From Pseudomonadota bacterium (GTDB taxonomy: Bacteria > Pseudomonadota > Gammaproteobacteria > Burkholderiales > Rhodocyclaceae), in assembly GCA_029780075.1 (NCBI GenBank), contig JAKOZI010000276.1, forward strand, positions 1-41,223: DNA of 41,223 nt, given 5' to 3'. The notes below the pieces were generated by a model. It was given only the letters and a program-made list of their open reading frames with translations, made no database searches and was not told the origin of the DNA. A program made the translations under genes and the position numbers. Positions 9,017 to 18,147 of the stretch are shown here, piece by piece (the first letter of the stretch is position 1; every line of letters starts with the position of its first letter).

Positions 9017-9847
9017 GTGCTGACCGGTATCGGAGAGGCCTGGCGGCTGGCCAGCCAGAGCGTCGTTCGCCTGGATGCACGTTTGCTGGTCGAATACGTG
9101 GCGAATTGTACGCATGCCGATCTGATGGCACATCCCGGGCGAGCGCTGTCGGCGGTGCAGTTCGACCGACTTGTTGCGCTCGTCCGGCGGCGTGCCGCAG
9201 GCGAACCTCTGGCATACCTGCTGGGCTCTGCCGAATTTTATGGGCGCCGTTTTCTGGTTTCCCCGGCGGTGTTGATTCCACGCCCGGATACGGAGCGGTT
9301 GGTCGACCTGGCGATCGAAAGGATGGAATCCCTGCCTGGTCCGCGCATCGTTGATCTGGGGACAGGTTCGGGTGTGGTCGCGGTGACCCTGAAGTGTCTG
9401 TGTCCGAAGGCATTGATCACGGCGGTCGATTTGTCGCTGCCAGCGCTGGAAGTGGCTCGCCTGAACGCCGGGCGGCACGCCGCGGTGGTTCGCTTTCTTG
9501 CTGGCGACTGGTACTCGCCGCTGGCTGAAGCGTGTTTCGACCTGATCGTTGCCAATCCACCGTACGTTGCTGAAGGTGATCCGCATTTGCTGCAGGACGG
9601 TCTGCCTTTTGAGCCGCAAACGGCGCTGACCGATGCGGTGGCCGGTGGCGATGGTCTCGCCTGCATCCGGGCGATCGTTGGCGGCGCCGCACGACACCTG
9701 TACCGCGACGGTTGGCTGCTGGTCGAACACGGGTACAATCAGGCCGCAGCAGTACGCAAGATGCTCCATCAGGAAGGGTTTGCCGAGGTGGCCTCCTGGC
9801 ACGACCTGTCCGGGATAGAAAGGGTCAGCGGTGGCCGCTGGCGTTGA
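9017..9847 (+). CDS. prmC: Release factor glutamine methyltransferase
   Basis: PrmC uses S-adenosylmethionine to methylate the glutamine of the GGQ motif in RF1 and RF2. The sequence shows the N-terminal helical domain, the methyltransferase motif I (VDLGTGSGVVAVTL) and the substrate-binding NPPY at 180-183. Counting from GTG 9017 gives 276 residues, close to the usual 275-290. An alternative TTG at 8978 would overlap prfA by 17 bases and add 13 residues with no family similarity. Neither start has a clear ribosome-binding site, so the start is uncertain by that amount. Its position directly behind its substrate gene prfA supports the call. The stop codon is overlapped by the probable grxD promoter. 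Confidence 0.93.
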   Translation: MLTGIGEAWRLASQSVVRLDARLLVEYVANCTHADLMAHPGRALSAVQFDRLVALVRRRAAGEPLAYLLGSAEFYGRRFLVSPAVLIPRPDTERLVDLAIERMESLPGPRIVDLGTGSGVVAVTLKCLCPKALITAVDLSLPALEVARLNAGRHAAVVRFLAGDWYSPLAEACFDLIVANPPYVAEGDPHLLQDGLPFEPQTALTDAVAGGDGLACIRAIVGGAARHLYRDGWLLVEHGYNQAAAVRKMLHQEGFAEVASWHDLSGIERVSGGRWR

Positions 9848-9873
9848 CGATGGGCATCGCCAACCGGTACACT
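9844..9873 (+). promoter_or_regulatory. Probable sigma-70 promoter for grxD
   Basis: TTGACG (9844-9849) and TACACT (9868-9873) are separated by 18 bases. The -35 overlaps the prmC stop. Transcription would start near 9880, giving a leader of about 40 bases before grxD. The match is 5 of 6 and 4 of 6 to consensus, so it is plausible but not certain. Confidence 0.45.
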
Positions 9874-9918
9874 TATTCCCGATTATTTTTATCAACTATA
9901 GACTGACGAGGTTTGATG

Positions 9919-10242
9919 ATGGATGTGCAGCAACTGATCAAGGAACAGGTCACCAACAACCCGGTGGTGCTTTACATGAAGGGGACGCCACAATTTCCGC
10001 AATGTGGCTTTTCCGCGGTCACGGTGCAGATTCTGAAAGCCTGCGGCGTGTCGAACTTCCTGAGCGTCAATGTACTGGAAGATGCGGAGATCCGCAGCGG
10101 TATCAAGGAGTATGCCAACTGGCCAACCATCCCGCAATTGTACGTGCGGGGCGAGTTCGTCGGTGGTTGCGACATCATGCGCGAGATGTATGAAGACGGG
10201 GAGTTGCAGAAACTGCTTGACGGTGCGGTCGATCGGTCCTGA
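9919..10242 (+). CDS. grxD: Monothiol glutaredoxin, Grx4/GrxD type
   Basis: This small cytoplasmic thioredoxin-fold protein binds and delivers [2Fe-2S] clusters with glutathione and BolA-type partners. The family active site CGFS is at residues 29-32 (C29) within [14 protein letters not shown]. The preceding VVLYMKGTP and the glutathione-binding [20 protein letters not shown] are both intact. Three possible starts are stacked at 9913 (TTG), 9916 and 9919 (ATG). The last is chosen because GAGG at 9908-9911 sits seven bases before it. The resulting 107 residues is the normal length. It follows prmC after a short gap that contains a probable promoter. Confidence 0.95.
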   Translation: MDVQQLIKEQVTNNPVVLYMKGTPQFPQCGFSAVTVQILKACGVSNFLSVNVLEDAEIRSGIKEYANWPTIPQLYVRGEFVGGCDIMREMYEDGELQKLLDGAVDRS

Positions 10243-10341
10243 GCGGCGGGCCGGCTGTTCGCAGCGGCGCCGCGTGTTCGGGTGTCGTGACAATGTCTGT
10301 ACTGCAATCGGCGCGAGCAATTCGGAAGGCGGGAGAGGGCG

Positions 10342-10875
10342 ATGAGAACCGGACGTGTGGTGTGGCACTATTCCCTGGCCTTGCTGGGCCTGTGGCTGCT
10401 TTCCGCTTGCGCCAGCTATAGTGGCCGAGGCCTTGAGCCTGGCGTGGCGACCTTGCCCGAGGTGTTGGCGACGATGGGCCAACCGGCCCTGAACTGGCGG
10501 GATGCTGATGGCAGCCAGCAGTTGGCTTATCCTCGCGGGCCGGCAGGGAGCCAGACCTTCATGGTCTTCGTTGCACCCGACGGACGACTGCAGCGCATTG
10601 AGGCGGTACTGGACATGGAGCATTTCGCACGTATCGAACCCGGGAAGAGCAACAAGGAGTCTGTGTTGCGCCTGATCGGTCCGTCTGTCCCGCAGTGGAC
10701 CAACTACTTCAAGGCGCGCGATGAACTGGTCTGGGAATGGCGATACTGCGATGCATGGAACCAGCTCGCGCGCCTGGACGTGCTGTTCGACGCCACTTCC
10801 GGCATCGTCCGCACGACATATCAAAGGCCAGACCTGAGCGGATTCGACGGAGTGGCACCATTCTGCGGCCATTAG
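10342..10875 (+). CDS. Predicted outer-membrane lipoprotein of unknown function
   Basis: A 177-residue protein with a lipoprotein signal peptide: basic N-terminus, hydrophobic stretch and lipobox LSAC with the modified cysteine at C23. The mature part begins CASYSGRGLEPG and includes LPEVLATMGQPALNW and SNKESVLRLIGPSVPQWTNYF. These two segments resemble the 'I..G.....V...LG.P' repeats of SmpA/BamE-like lipoproteins, so a two-repeat BamE-like fold is possible. I do not recognise the family with confidence. A purine-rich site (GGGAGAGGG) lies a few bases before ATG 10342. It follows grxD after 99 bases and faces the convergent kinase gene. Confidence 0.75.
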   Translation: MRTGRVVWHYSLALLGLWLLSACASYSGRGLEPGVATLPEVLATMGQPALNWRDADGSQQLAYPRGPAGSQTFMVFVAPDGRLQRIEAVLDMEHFARIEPGKSNKESVLRLIGPSVPQWTNYFKARDELVWEWRYCDAWNQLARLDVLFDATSGIVRTTYQRPDLSGFDGVAPFCGH

Positions 10876-10924
10876 CACTTGGCTGGTTTACCGCTTGCCC
10901 TTCAGGGCCGGTCGTTTCAGGTTC

Positions 10925-12211
10925 TCAGAAAGTCACCAGGCGAACGTTGGCTGAACTCAGGCGTTCGCTGAGAACGCCGAGGAAAGACTGGTAGAAGTGC
11001 ATTCGGCAGGCTTGCGAAGAACTCTGCAAGGCGCTGCCCGCAACCCTGACCAGCTTGGTATCGGTCATTGCAACAACGTCGGCACCACGTCTGGGTGTTG
11101 CCTTGCCGATCACCGCCATCTCACCAAAGCACTCACCGGTCGTCAGCAGGTCAAGAATCATGCCGTTCTTGAGAACTTTGAGTTCCCCTTCGGCAAGAAA
11201 ATAGAAGCAGTCGCCAGGCATCCCGTCCTCGATGATCATCGCACCGGGTGAAACGCGACTCCATTCGGAAAAACGCACCACTTCCCAGATTTCGACATCG
11301 GAGAAGTCGGCAAAGAAGGCGAACGAGCGCAGCGTATCGAACTTTTCGAAATCAGCCATCTGGTCTGCGGGCAGGTTCAGTCGCCTGTCACGGAAGGCCT
11401 GAGCCAGATCGTGTGCGAATTCCGTCCAGTTGGCGTAGCGTTTGTTGAGTTTCTTGTTCATCGCACGAGCGACGATGGCGTCAAGCGAAGCCGGGATGTC
11501 ACTGCGCAGCGCCGATGGCCTGCGTGGCTCGGCGTTGATGATCTGGTAGATCAGGTCATAGCTGTTGCGAGCCTGGAAAGGCAGTTTCCCGGTAAGCAAC
11601 TGATACATGACCACGCCGAGAGAGTAAATGTCCGTCTGGTGATCGAGCGCTTGATCGCGCACCTGTTGTGGCGACATGTACGCTGGTGACCCGATTCCCA
11701 GTACCAGTGTGCGTTCGGGTGAGCCAATGATGGCGGCGCCAAAATCGGAGATCTTGATGTCGCCCTGGCGCGGGTCGACGCCGGTGAACAGGATATTTGC
11801 CGGTTTGATGTCCCGATGCGTGATGCCGGCCCGGAAAGCGAAATCGAGCGCTCGCGTGCACTTGAAAATGATCTCGACGACACGCTCGTAGGGCAACAGG
11901 CCGTTCGATGAGCAGACCGTCTCCAGGGTGCCGCCCGCCACATACTCCATGACGATGTAGCACAGGTGGTCGTCGACCACGGCATCGTAAGTCTGAACGA
12001 TATGCGGATGTGACAATCTGCCGACCAGCGCCGCCTCGTTGAGGAAGATGTGCGTGTATAGGCGGCCGCGTTGAGGATCCTTCAAAATGTCCGGAAAGGC
12101 GACCTTGACCGCCACCTGGCGTTGGGTGAAACGGTCGTTGCCGAGGTAAACGGTGGACGTTGCACCACGGCCGAGTTCTCGGACAAGTTCGTATTTGCCG
12201 ATCTTCTGCAT
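10925..12211 (-). CDS. Ser/Thr protein kinase fused to a cyclic-nucleotide-binding domain
   Basis: A 428-residue soluble protein. Its N-terminal Hanks-type kinase has the glycine-rich loop GRGATSTVY (14-22), catalytic lysine K36 in VAVKV, helix-C E59, HRDIKPANIL with D134 and N139, DFG at 156-158, and SPAYMSPQQ before the activation-segment end. All catalytic residues are intact. The C-terminal part (about 295-415) is a Crp-like domain with GDCFYFLAEGELKVL and GECFGEMAVIG. The arginine that holds the nucleotide phosphate may be R374 or R375, but the usual PRAA pattern is altered, so the ligand is uncertain. No membrane segment or secretion signal is seen. ATG 12211 is chosen because the kinase begins there; a frame extension to 12319 merely overlaps argH. 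The start lies four bases after the argH stop, so the two are probably co-translated. Confidence 0.88.
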   Translation of the reverse strand: MQKIGKYELVRELGRGATSTVYLGNDRFTQRQVAVKVAFPDILKDPQRGRLYTHIFLNEAALVGRLSHPHIVQTYDAVVDDHLCYIVMEYVAGGTLETVCSSNGLLPYERVVEIIFKCTRALDFAFRAGITHRDIKPANILFTGVDPRQGDIKISDFGAAIIGSPERTLVLGIGSPAYMSPQQVRDQALDHQTDIYSLGVVMYQLLTGKLPFQARNSYDLIYQIINAEPRRPSALRSDIPASLDAIVARAMNKKLNKRYANWTEFAHDLAQAFRDRRLNLPADQMADFEKFDTLRSFAFFADFSDVEIWEVVRFSEWSRVSPGAMIIEDGMPGDCFYFLAEGELKVLKNGMILDLLTTGECFGEMAVIGKATPRRGADVVAMTDTKLVRVAGSALQSSSQACRMHFYQSFLGVLSERLSSANVRLVTF

Positions 12212-12215
12212 CCGC

Positions 12216-13619
12216 TCAGCGCTCGGAACCAGGTATCCTGGCGCGTGCGCGGGCGATTGCCGCCAACACCTGTGTCGGGGCCGTGCCACCGATGTGATTG
12301 CGCGCCGCCAGCGAGCCATCGAGCGTCAGTGCTGCAAAGACGTCGTCATCTACCAGTGGCGAGAGTTCACGTAGTTCGGCAAGCGAAAGCTCCGCCAGAT
12401 CGACGCCGCGCTGTTCGGCGCGGCGAACCGCCAGGCCAACGGCTGCGTGCGCATCACGGAAAGGCAGCCCCTTACGGGTCAGGTAGTCAGCGAGGTCGGT
12501 GGCGGTGGCAAATCCCTGCAGCAAGGCGGCGCGCATGCGCTTGGGACTGGTGGTGATGCCGGGAATCATCTCGGCAAAAACACGCAGCGTATCGGTGAGG
12601 GTATCTACCGTGTCGAACAGTGGTTCCTTGTCCTCCTGGTTGTCCTTGTTGTATGCCAGGGGCTGGCCTTTCATTAGCGTCAGCAGCGCCGTGAGATGAC
12701 CGTAGACGCGGCCGGTCTTGCCGCGTGCCAACTCGGGCACGTCGGGATTCTTCTTCTGGGGCATGATCGAACTGCCGGTGCAGAAGCGATCGGCAAGCGT
12801 TATGAAGCCGAAACAAGGGTTCATCCACAGCACCAGTTCTTCCGACAGGCGCGAGAGATGCATCATCAACAGTGCGCCGGCGGCGCAGAATTCGATCGCA
12901 AAGTCGCGGTCGGAAACGGCATCCAGCGAGTTTTCACAAACGCCGTCGAAACCCAGGAGATCGGCGACCAGCTTGCGGTCGATCGGGTAGGTCGTACCGG
13001 CGAGGGCCGCTGCGCCGAGGGGCAGGCGATTGATACGCCGCCGGCAGTCCGTGAAGCGTTCGCTGTCGCGGCGCGTCATCTCGAAATAGGCCAGCAAGTG
13101 ATGCCCGAAGGTTACCGGTTGAGCAACCTGCAGGTGGGTGAAGCCGGGCAGCGCGGTCGCCGCTTCCTGCTCGGCGAGGTTCAGCAACCGCCTCTGGAAC
13201 TCGGTCAGCAGTGCAACGATGTCGTCAGTCGCATCGCGCAGATAGAGGCGAATGTCGGTCGCGACCTGGTCGTTGCGTGAGCGGCCGGTGTGCAGGCGCT
13301 TGCCGGCATCGCCGACAAGCGTTGTCAAGCGTTTCTCGATGTTCAGGTGCACATCTTCAAGGTCCAGCGACCAGACAAACGTACCGGCTTCGATTTCGCG
13401 TACGATCTGTGCCATGCCGTGCTCGATCGCTGCGAGGTCGTCGGCAGAGATGATGCCCTGTCTGGCCAGCATCGTTGCATGCGCGAGCGAGGCGCGAATG
13501 TCCTGCCGCCACATCCGTTGGTCGAAGGCGACTGAAGCCGTGTAACGCTTGACGAGGTCAGAGGTCGGCTCCGAGAAGCGGCCGGCCCACGTGTATTGCG
13601 AAGAATCCGATTGGCTCAT
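12216..13619 (-). CDS. argH: Argininosuccinate lyase
   Basis: ArgH splits argininosuccinate into arginine and fumarate, the last step of arginine synthesis, as a cytoplasmic homotetramer. The 467 residues carry the N-terminal [31 protein letters not shown] (111-122), the catalytic histidine region [12 protein letters not shown] (H162), and the superfamily signature [12 protein letters not shown] at 282-293, whose mobile loop contains the catalytic serine. Length and motif spacing are typical. The gene is divergent from algZ (61 bases apart) and its stop lies four bases before a Ser/Thr kinase gene. That arrangement ties the kinase to arginine-gene expression. Confidence 0.96.
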   Translation of the reverse strand: MSQSDSSQYTWAGRFSEPTSDLVKRYTASVAFDQRMWRQDIRASLAHATMLARQGIISADDLAAIEHGMAQIVREIEAGTFVWSLDLEDVHLNIEKRLTTLVGDAGKRLHTGRSRNDQVATDIRLYLRDATDDIVALLTEFQRRLLNLAEQEAATALPGFTHLQVAQPVTFGHHLLAYFEMTRRDSERFTDCRRRINRLPLGAAALAGTTYPIDRKLVADLLGFDGVCENSLDAVSDRDFAIEFCAAGALLMMHLSRLSEELVLWMNPCFGFITLADRFCTGSSIMPQKKNPDVPELARGKTGRVYGHLTALLTLMKGQPLAYNKDNQEDKEPLFDTVDTLTDTLRVFAEMIPGITTSPKRMRAALLQGFATATDLADYLTRKGLPFRDAHAAVGLAVRRAEQRGVDLAELSLAELRELSPLVDDDVFAALTLDGSLAARNHIGGTAPTQVLAAIARARARIPGSER

Positions 13620-13680
13620 GAGGGACAGGTTCCTGGGCTAAAATCACTCGTAGAACCTTGAACAGGCGCCACTTCGAGTG

Positions 13681-14715
13681 ATGGCAAGTATAAAGCAAAA
13701 CCTGAGCACGCAGCCCCTGCCGGACTTTCGCAATGCCGGAGTCATGTTGCGCAGCCTGCTTGGGGTGAACCTGCTGGCCCTGGTCGCGGCGCTGGTGCAG
13801 AGCGATGGGGTGACCGACAGCGTGCAGCGTTACATTGACATGGCGGTGTGGGTGCAACCCTTGCTGCTCTTCGACCTGACGGTCCTGGCACTACTGGGGA
13901 ACGCCTTGCGGCGCTGTCCGGTGTGGGTCGCGAGGGCGTTGGTGCTGCTACTGGCCGTCGGGTCCGCGCTCCTCTGGTCGCATCTCTGGCGATTGCTGGG
14001 CTTCGACGACGGTGGTTGGCAGCGCCTGTTGCGGGCCGGTCTGCTCGGTGGGCTGGCCGCAGGGTCGCTGCTGTCCTACTTTGCCTTGCGTGCCAGCGCC
14101 CTGTCGCCGGCGCTGGCAGAAGCACGGCTGCAGTCACTGACGGCACGCATCCGGCCACATTTCCTGTTCAACAGCCTCAACGCCGTGATCTCCCTGATTC
14201 GCCTGGAACCCCGGCGGGCCGAGTCGGCGCTGGAGGAGTTGGCGGAACTCTTTCGTGCCCTCATGCGTGACCACCGGGAACTGGTTCCCCTGGCTGCAGA
14301 GATTGCCTTGTGTCGGCAGTATCTGAACCTCGAAAAACTGCGTCTTGGCGAGCGACTGAACGTGGAATGGGAACTGGCGGACTTGCCGCCCGATCTCGAG
14401 GTGCCGCCGCTGCTGGTGCAGCCGTTGCTGGAGAACGCTGTTTATCACGGCATCGAACCCGCCGAAACCCGTGGCACGATCCGCATTCGTGTGACGCGCA
14501 ACGGCGACGAACTGCACATTGATCTGGCGAATCCATGTGGTGGCCCTGCCGAACATTCGCGGGGCAATCACATGGCGCTCGACAACATTCGCGAACGCCT
14601 GGCGTTGTACTACGATCTGGAAGCACGCATTGACACCGGCCTGGTCGTCTTGACCGACGGGCGGCTCGAATATCGGGTGCGCATCGTTCTACCTTGTCGC
14701 GTTCGTTCCTTGTGA
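13681..14715 (+). CDS. algZ: Sensor histidine kinase, AlgZ/LytS type
   Basis: A membrane histidine kinase of the LytS/AlgZ (FimS) class. Four membrane helices are visible at about 27-40, 58-76, 84-101 and 118-136. They are followed by the phospho-acceptor motif RPHFLFNSLNAVISL with H160, and a His-kinase-type ATPase with N252 in LLENAVYHGIEP and DNIRERLALYY. It should phosphorylate the LytTR regulator encoded next. Its TGA stop overlaps the GTG start of that gene by four bases. ATG 13681 is preferred to GTG 13678, which would add one residue. In pseudomonads the orthologous pair controls alginate and twitching; here the target is unknown. Location beside argH matches many beta- and gammaproteobacteria. 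Confidence 0.9.
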   Translation: MASIKQNLSTQPLPDFRNAGVMLRSLLGVNLLALVAALVQSDGVTDSVQRYIDMAVWVQPLLLFDLTVLALLGNALRRCPVWVARALVLLLAVGSALLWSHLWRLLGFDDGGWQRLLRAGLLGGLAAGSLLSYFALRASALSPALAEARLQSLTARIRPHFLFNSLNAVISLIRLEPRRAESALEELAELFRALMRDHRELVPLAAEIALCRQYLNLEKLRLGERLNVEWELADLPPDLEVPPLLVQPLLENAVYHGIEPAETRGTIRIRVTRNGDELHIDLANPCGGPAEHSRGNHMALDNIRERLALYYDLEARIDTGLVVLTDGRLEYRVRIVLPCRVRSL

Positions 14716-15485
14716 GCCACGCCGCTACGCTGTCGGTGATCATCGTCGACGACGAAGGACCGGCGCGTGCGCGCCTGCGTGACCTGTTGGCCGATATCGA
14801 GCACGAGTTGCCGAACGAAATCGTTGCCGAAGCAGACAACGGCTTGCGCGCTCTCGCCGCGATCGCTGGCGGTGGCGTTGACGTGGCGCTGGTGGACATC
14901 CGCATGCCGGGTATGGATGGCATTGAACTGGCCCTTCATCTGTCGCAACTCGAGCATCCCCCGGCGGTGATTTTTGTGACCGCCTTTGATGCTTACGCCG
15001 TGCGCGCCTTTGAACTCAATGCCGTCGATTATCTGCTGAAACCGGTGCGGGCGCCGCGTTTGCTTGCCGCACTGCAGAAAGTCCCGCAAAGCCGAGCGCT
15101 TGACCCAAACCGGATGGTGCGGTTGGCGCAAGGCCCGCGTACGCACCTCTCGTACCACGAGCGTGGTCGTTTGCTGTTGATTCCGGTCGCCACCATCCTC
15201 TATCTCAAGGCCGATCTGAAGTACGTCATGGCCCGTACGCGTGACCGTGAGTACCTGCTTGACGAGTCGCTGACGCACCTCGAACACGAGTTTGGCGAGC
15301 AGTTCATTCGCCTGCACCGCAGTGTGTTGGCCGCCAGGGAAGCGGTCATCGGGTTCGAGAAGAGTGGTTCCGATGATGCCGAGACGCAGTGGCAAGCCCT
15401 GCTGCGAGATATTCCGGAGCGCCTGCCGATTAGTCGCCGGCAATGGCCACTGCTCAAGTCCTTCGTGCGCCGATCGGGTTCCTGA
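14712..15485 (+). CDS. algR: LytTR response regulator, AlgR type
   Basis: A 257-residue response regulator and DNA-binding protein, partner of the preceding kinase. The receiver domain has acidic residues in IIVDDEGPARARL, phospho-acceptor D62 in ALVDIRMPGMDG, the conserved threonine in FVTAFDAYAVRAF and the lysine in YLLKPV. The C-terminal LytTR domain (about 150-245) has ILYLKADLKYVMART and FIRLHRSVLAAREAVIG. The GTG at 14712 is chosen because it makes the four-base GTGA overlap with algZ; the TTG at 14694 lies further inside algZ. It should bind direct repeats upstream of target genes, which cannot be located here. It faces a convergent methyltransferase gene. Confidence 0.92.
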   Translation: MSHAATLSVIIVDDEGPARARLRDLLADIEHELPNEIVAEADNGLRALAAIAGGGVDVALVDIRMPGMDGIELALHLSQLEHPPAVIFVTAFDAYAVRAFELNAVDYLLKPVRAPRLLAALQKVPQSRALDPNRMVRLAQGPRTHLSYHERGRLLLIPVATILYLKADLKYVMARTRDREYLLDESLTHLEHEFGEQFIRLHRSVLAAREAVIGFEKSGSDDAETQWQALLRDIPERLPISRRQWPLLKSFVRRSGS

Positions 15486-15547
15486 TCCCCTTCGATGACC
15501 TTCTGGCTTATCTGACGGCGCTCCAGGGAACGCCACCGTAGGGCCTC

Positions 15548-16204
15548 CTAGTTCCGCTGCCAGACCTGCCAGCGCTCGCTGCCGGCAAAGACCGGCAGGG
15601 AATCGTCAACCGGACGGTCTTCGCGGCGCGTGCAGTGCGGTGTCAACAGGTTCTCGAGTTGCTGCGGCAGAATTCCAAATGGTGGCCCCTTGATGGCTTC
15701 GCCGAAGAAGAAATAGCCGGCGAGCAGACCGCCAGGACGCAGCAGTTGTGCCATCCTTTGGGCATAGTCTGCCCAGAGCTTGCGCGGCAGTGCGCAGAGG
15801 AAGGCGCGTTCGTAGATGACGTCGAAAGGTGTGCCCGGGTCAAAGGTGAAGAAGTCCGCACAAAGCAGGGTACCCGGCCATCGATCGCCGAGTGTGGCGC
15901 GGGCGCATTCGATGGCGCCTGCCGAGAAATCAAGGGCCGTTGTCTCCCAGCCGCGCTGCGCGAGAAATGCTGCGTCCCAGGCGCTGCCACAGCCGGGGAC
16001 CAGCACCCGCCGACGCGCGGACGAGCACTCAAGTCGAGTGCCTGTTGGTCCGCCCAGCGGGTGTGCCTGTTCGTAGCGCATGGCAAACTCGCAAAGCTGT
16101 TGCGGGGCCTGGCCCGCCTCCCATGGTGTGATGCCATTTTGGAAACGGTGATCCCAGAAGTCGGCAAATTCGGGTCGTTGATGGCGAGGTTTCTCGGCAG
16201 ACAT
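15548..16204 (-). CDS. TPMT-family SAM-dependent methyltransferase
   Basis: A 218-residue cytoplasmic methyltransferase resembling thiopurine/thiol methyltransferases. Features are FWDHRFQNGITPWEAG near the N-terminus, SAM-binding motif I VLVPGCGSAWDAAFLA (67-82), the acidic end of strand 2 in TALDFS and the CADFFTF and YERAFLCALP segments that line the active site in this family. Bacterial members methylate thiols, selenium or tellurium compounds. The substrate here cannot be read from sequence. The gene is alone, divergent from hemC across 207 bases and convergent with algR. The ATG at 16204 gives the usual short N-terminus. Confidence 0.85.
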   Translation of the reverse strand: MSAEKPRHQRPEFADFWDHRFQNGITPWEAGQAPQQLCEFAMRYEQAHPLGGPTGTRLECSSARRRVLVPGCGSAWDAAFLAQRGWETTALDFSAGAIECARATLGDRWPGTLLCADFFTFDPGTPFDVIYERAFLCALPRKLWADYAQRMAQLLRPGGLLAGYFFFGEAIKGPPFGILPQQLENLLTPHCTRREDRPVDDSLPVFAGSERWQVWQRN

Positions 16205-16308
16205 GCTCTAGCTCCAGGCATTGTTGGGGCAACGGTTGCGGCGTGGTCCCGGTGTTTCGCAAGCCCGACTACCGTATCGATCGACCGCGGCGAATGGGCG
16301 GGAGAGCA

Positions 16309-16317
16309 TGCTAGAAT
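16309..16317 (+). promoter_or_regulatory. Extended -10 promoter upstream of hemC
   Basis: TGCTAGAAT matches TGnTAtAAT with one mismatch. No convincing -35 element is seen. Transcription would start near 16324, about 88 bases before the hemC start, within the 207-base region shared with the divergent methyltransferase gene. Confidence 0.45.
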
Positions 16318-16411
16318 CGCGCCCGCACCGTCGGCGTCGTCGGCGTCAACGCTGCCCAAGCATGCCGGCTGCACAGGATGAATATGCTGGCACTCTTACC
16401 GGAATCCTGCC

Positions 16412-17359
16412 TTGACCGCTGCCATCACAGTTCCGTCGCAAATTGTTATCGCCTCCCGTGAATCCCGCCTGGCTCTGTGGCAGGCAGAACACGTTCGGGA
16501 GCGACTAGCGCAATTATATCCAAAGACTACGGTGACGATCCTCGGCATGACCACCCGAGGTGACCAGATCCTGGACCGCCCCCTGTCGGCAATTGGTGGC
16601 AAGGGACTGTTCATCAAGGAACTCGAGGTGGCCATGCAGGCCGGGCGCGCCGACCTGGCAGTGCATTCACTGAAGGATGTGCCGATGGAAATGCCGGCCG
16701 GCTTCGTGCTTGCCGCCATTTCGGCGCGCGAAAGTCCGTGTGATGCCTTCGTGTCCCCGCGTTTTGAGACACTAGACGATCTGCCACCCGAGGCTGTGGT
16801 CGGCACGTCCAGCCTGCGCCGTGCGGCGATCCTGCGCGCCGGGTACCCGCAACTCATCGTCAGAAGCCTGCGCGGTAATCTCGATACGCGTCTCAAAAAG
16901 CTCGATGCCGGTGAATACGACGCGATCATCCTGGCTGCGGCAGGCCTGATTCGTCTTGGGCTGGCGCAGCGCATACGTTCGCTGCTGACGCCCGAGCAGT
17001 CCTTGCCGGCGCCGGGGCAGGGGGTGCTGGCGGTGGAAGTGTCGTCGGCACGAACCGACATGATCGCATGTGTCGCAGCACTCAACGATTCCGCAACCGC
17101 CCATTGTGTTCGCGCCGAGCGCGCCTTCTCGCGCGCCCTGGGTGGAAGTTGCCAGGTACCGCTGGCGGCCCATGCGGTGCTCGACGACGCGGGTCTTTGG
17201 TTGCGTGGGATGATTGCGACGCCGGATGGCAGCCGCATGCTTGCCGGAGAACTGCGTGGCGCGCCGCAAGACGACGAGTCGATCGGTTGCCAGCTGGCGC
17301 AGGTGCTGCGCAATCAGGGGGCAGACGCCATTCTGGCGAGCCTTTCAGCCGGCCAATGA
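16412..17359 (+). CDS. hemC: Hydroxymethylbilane synthase (porphobilinogen deaminase)
   Basis: HemC joins four porphobilinogen molecules into hydroxymethylbilane. The 315 residues include [18 protein letters not shown], the substrate-binding [11 protein letters not shown] and [30 protein letters not shown], and [13 protein letters not shown]. The cysteine in this last motif (C247) carries the dipyrromethane cofactor. All conserved residues are present. There is no in-frame ATG before the conserved region: ATG 16378 and 16384 are out of frame. TTG 16412 is therefore the likely start, which is unusual for an essential enzyme and may limit its translation. The stop overlaps the hemD start in an ATGA. 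Confidence 0.95.
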   Translation: MTAAITVPSQIVIASRESRLALWQAEHVRERLAQLYPKTTVTILGMTTRGDQILDRPLSAIGGKGLFIKELEVAMQAGRADLAVHSLKDVPMEMPAGFVLAAISARESPCDAFVSPRFETLDDLPPEAVVGTSSLRRAAILRAGYPQLIVRSLRGNLDTRLKKLDAGEYDAIILAAAGLIRLGLAQRIRSLLTPEQSLPAPGQGVLAVEVSSARTDMIACVAALNDSATAHCVRAERAFSRALGGSCQVPLAAHAVLDDAGLWLRGMIATPDGSRMLAGELRGAPQDDESIGCQLAQVLRNQGADAILASLSAGQ

Positions 17360-18126
17360 CCGAACTCCTGAGCGGCAGGACAGTCGTTGTTACCCGCCCA
17401 CGTGCACAGGCGTCGAGGCTGGCTGCTCTGATCGCCGGGCAGGGTGGCGAAGCGGTAATTTTTCCCCTGCTCGAAATTTCGCCGGTCGCGGATCCGGGGC
17501 TCCTGCTAGCAGCGGTCCGCGGTCTCGACAGTTGCTCGCTGGCGATCTTCATCAGTCCCAACGCCGTCGCTTTCAGCCTGCCGGTAATTCTCGGCAGGCG
17601 TGCCTGGCCGGCAGGCCTGCGGGCTGCCGCCATCGGGCAGAGCAGCGTCGAGTTGCTCGCCAGTTACGGAATTGTGAATACTCTGGCGCCCTCCGAGCGT
17701 TTCGATTCCGAGGCCCTCCTCGAACTGCCGGAATTGCAGCGCGGGTCCGTTGCCGGCAGGCGGGTGGTCATCTTTCGCGGTAACGGTGGGCGCGAATTGC
17801 TCGCTCAGACGCTCCGCGAGCGCGGTGCCGAAGTCGACTACGTCACCTGTTACCGGCGCTCGGCACCGACCGATGCGGAGCCCTTGCGAGAGTTGTGGCG
17901 GAGCGGCCACCTTGACGCCCTGACCATTTCTTCAAGTGAAGGCTTGCGCAACCTGGTCGATCTGCTCGATACCCCGGGACGTGCCTGTCTTCGGTCTACC
18001 CCGTTATTCGTGCCGCACCAGCGTATTGCCGATCAGGCGCTGGCGCTGGGTCTGTCGCGGGTGATCCTGACCGGCCCGGCCGATGCCGGAATCATGGCGG
18101 CTTTGCGCGCATATCATTGGCGTTGA
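17356..18126 (+). CDS. hemD: Uroporphyrinogen-III synthase
   Basis: HemD closes and flips hydroxymethylbilane to uroporphyrinogen III, next after HemC in the pathway. The 256 residues fit the two-lobed fold. They include the N-terminal [72 protein letters not shown] and a C-terminal [11 protein letters not shown]. This family diverges strongly, so identity rests on these segments and on position. ATG 17356 overlaps the hemC stop by four bases (ATGA). Many relatives have hemX and hemY behind hemD; here the stop is followed after 21 bases by the convergent hemF, so neither is present at this locus. Confidence 0.93.
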   Translation: MTELLSGRTVVVTRPRAQASRLAALIAGQGGEAVIFPLLEISPVADPGLLLAAVRGLDSCSLAIFISPNAVAFSLPVILGRRAWPAGLRAAAIGQSSVELLASYGIVNTLAPSERFDSEALLELPELQRGSVAGRRVVIFRGNGGRELLAQTLRERGAEVDYVTCYRRSAPTDAEPLRELWRSGHLDALTISSSEGLRNLVDLLDTPGRACLRSTPLFVPHQRIADQALALGLSRVILTGPADAGIMAALRAYHWR

Positions 18127-18147
18127 TCGTGAATCCCGTATGGGTTG

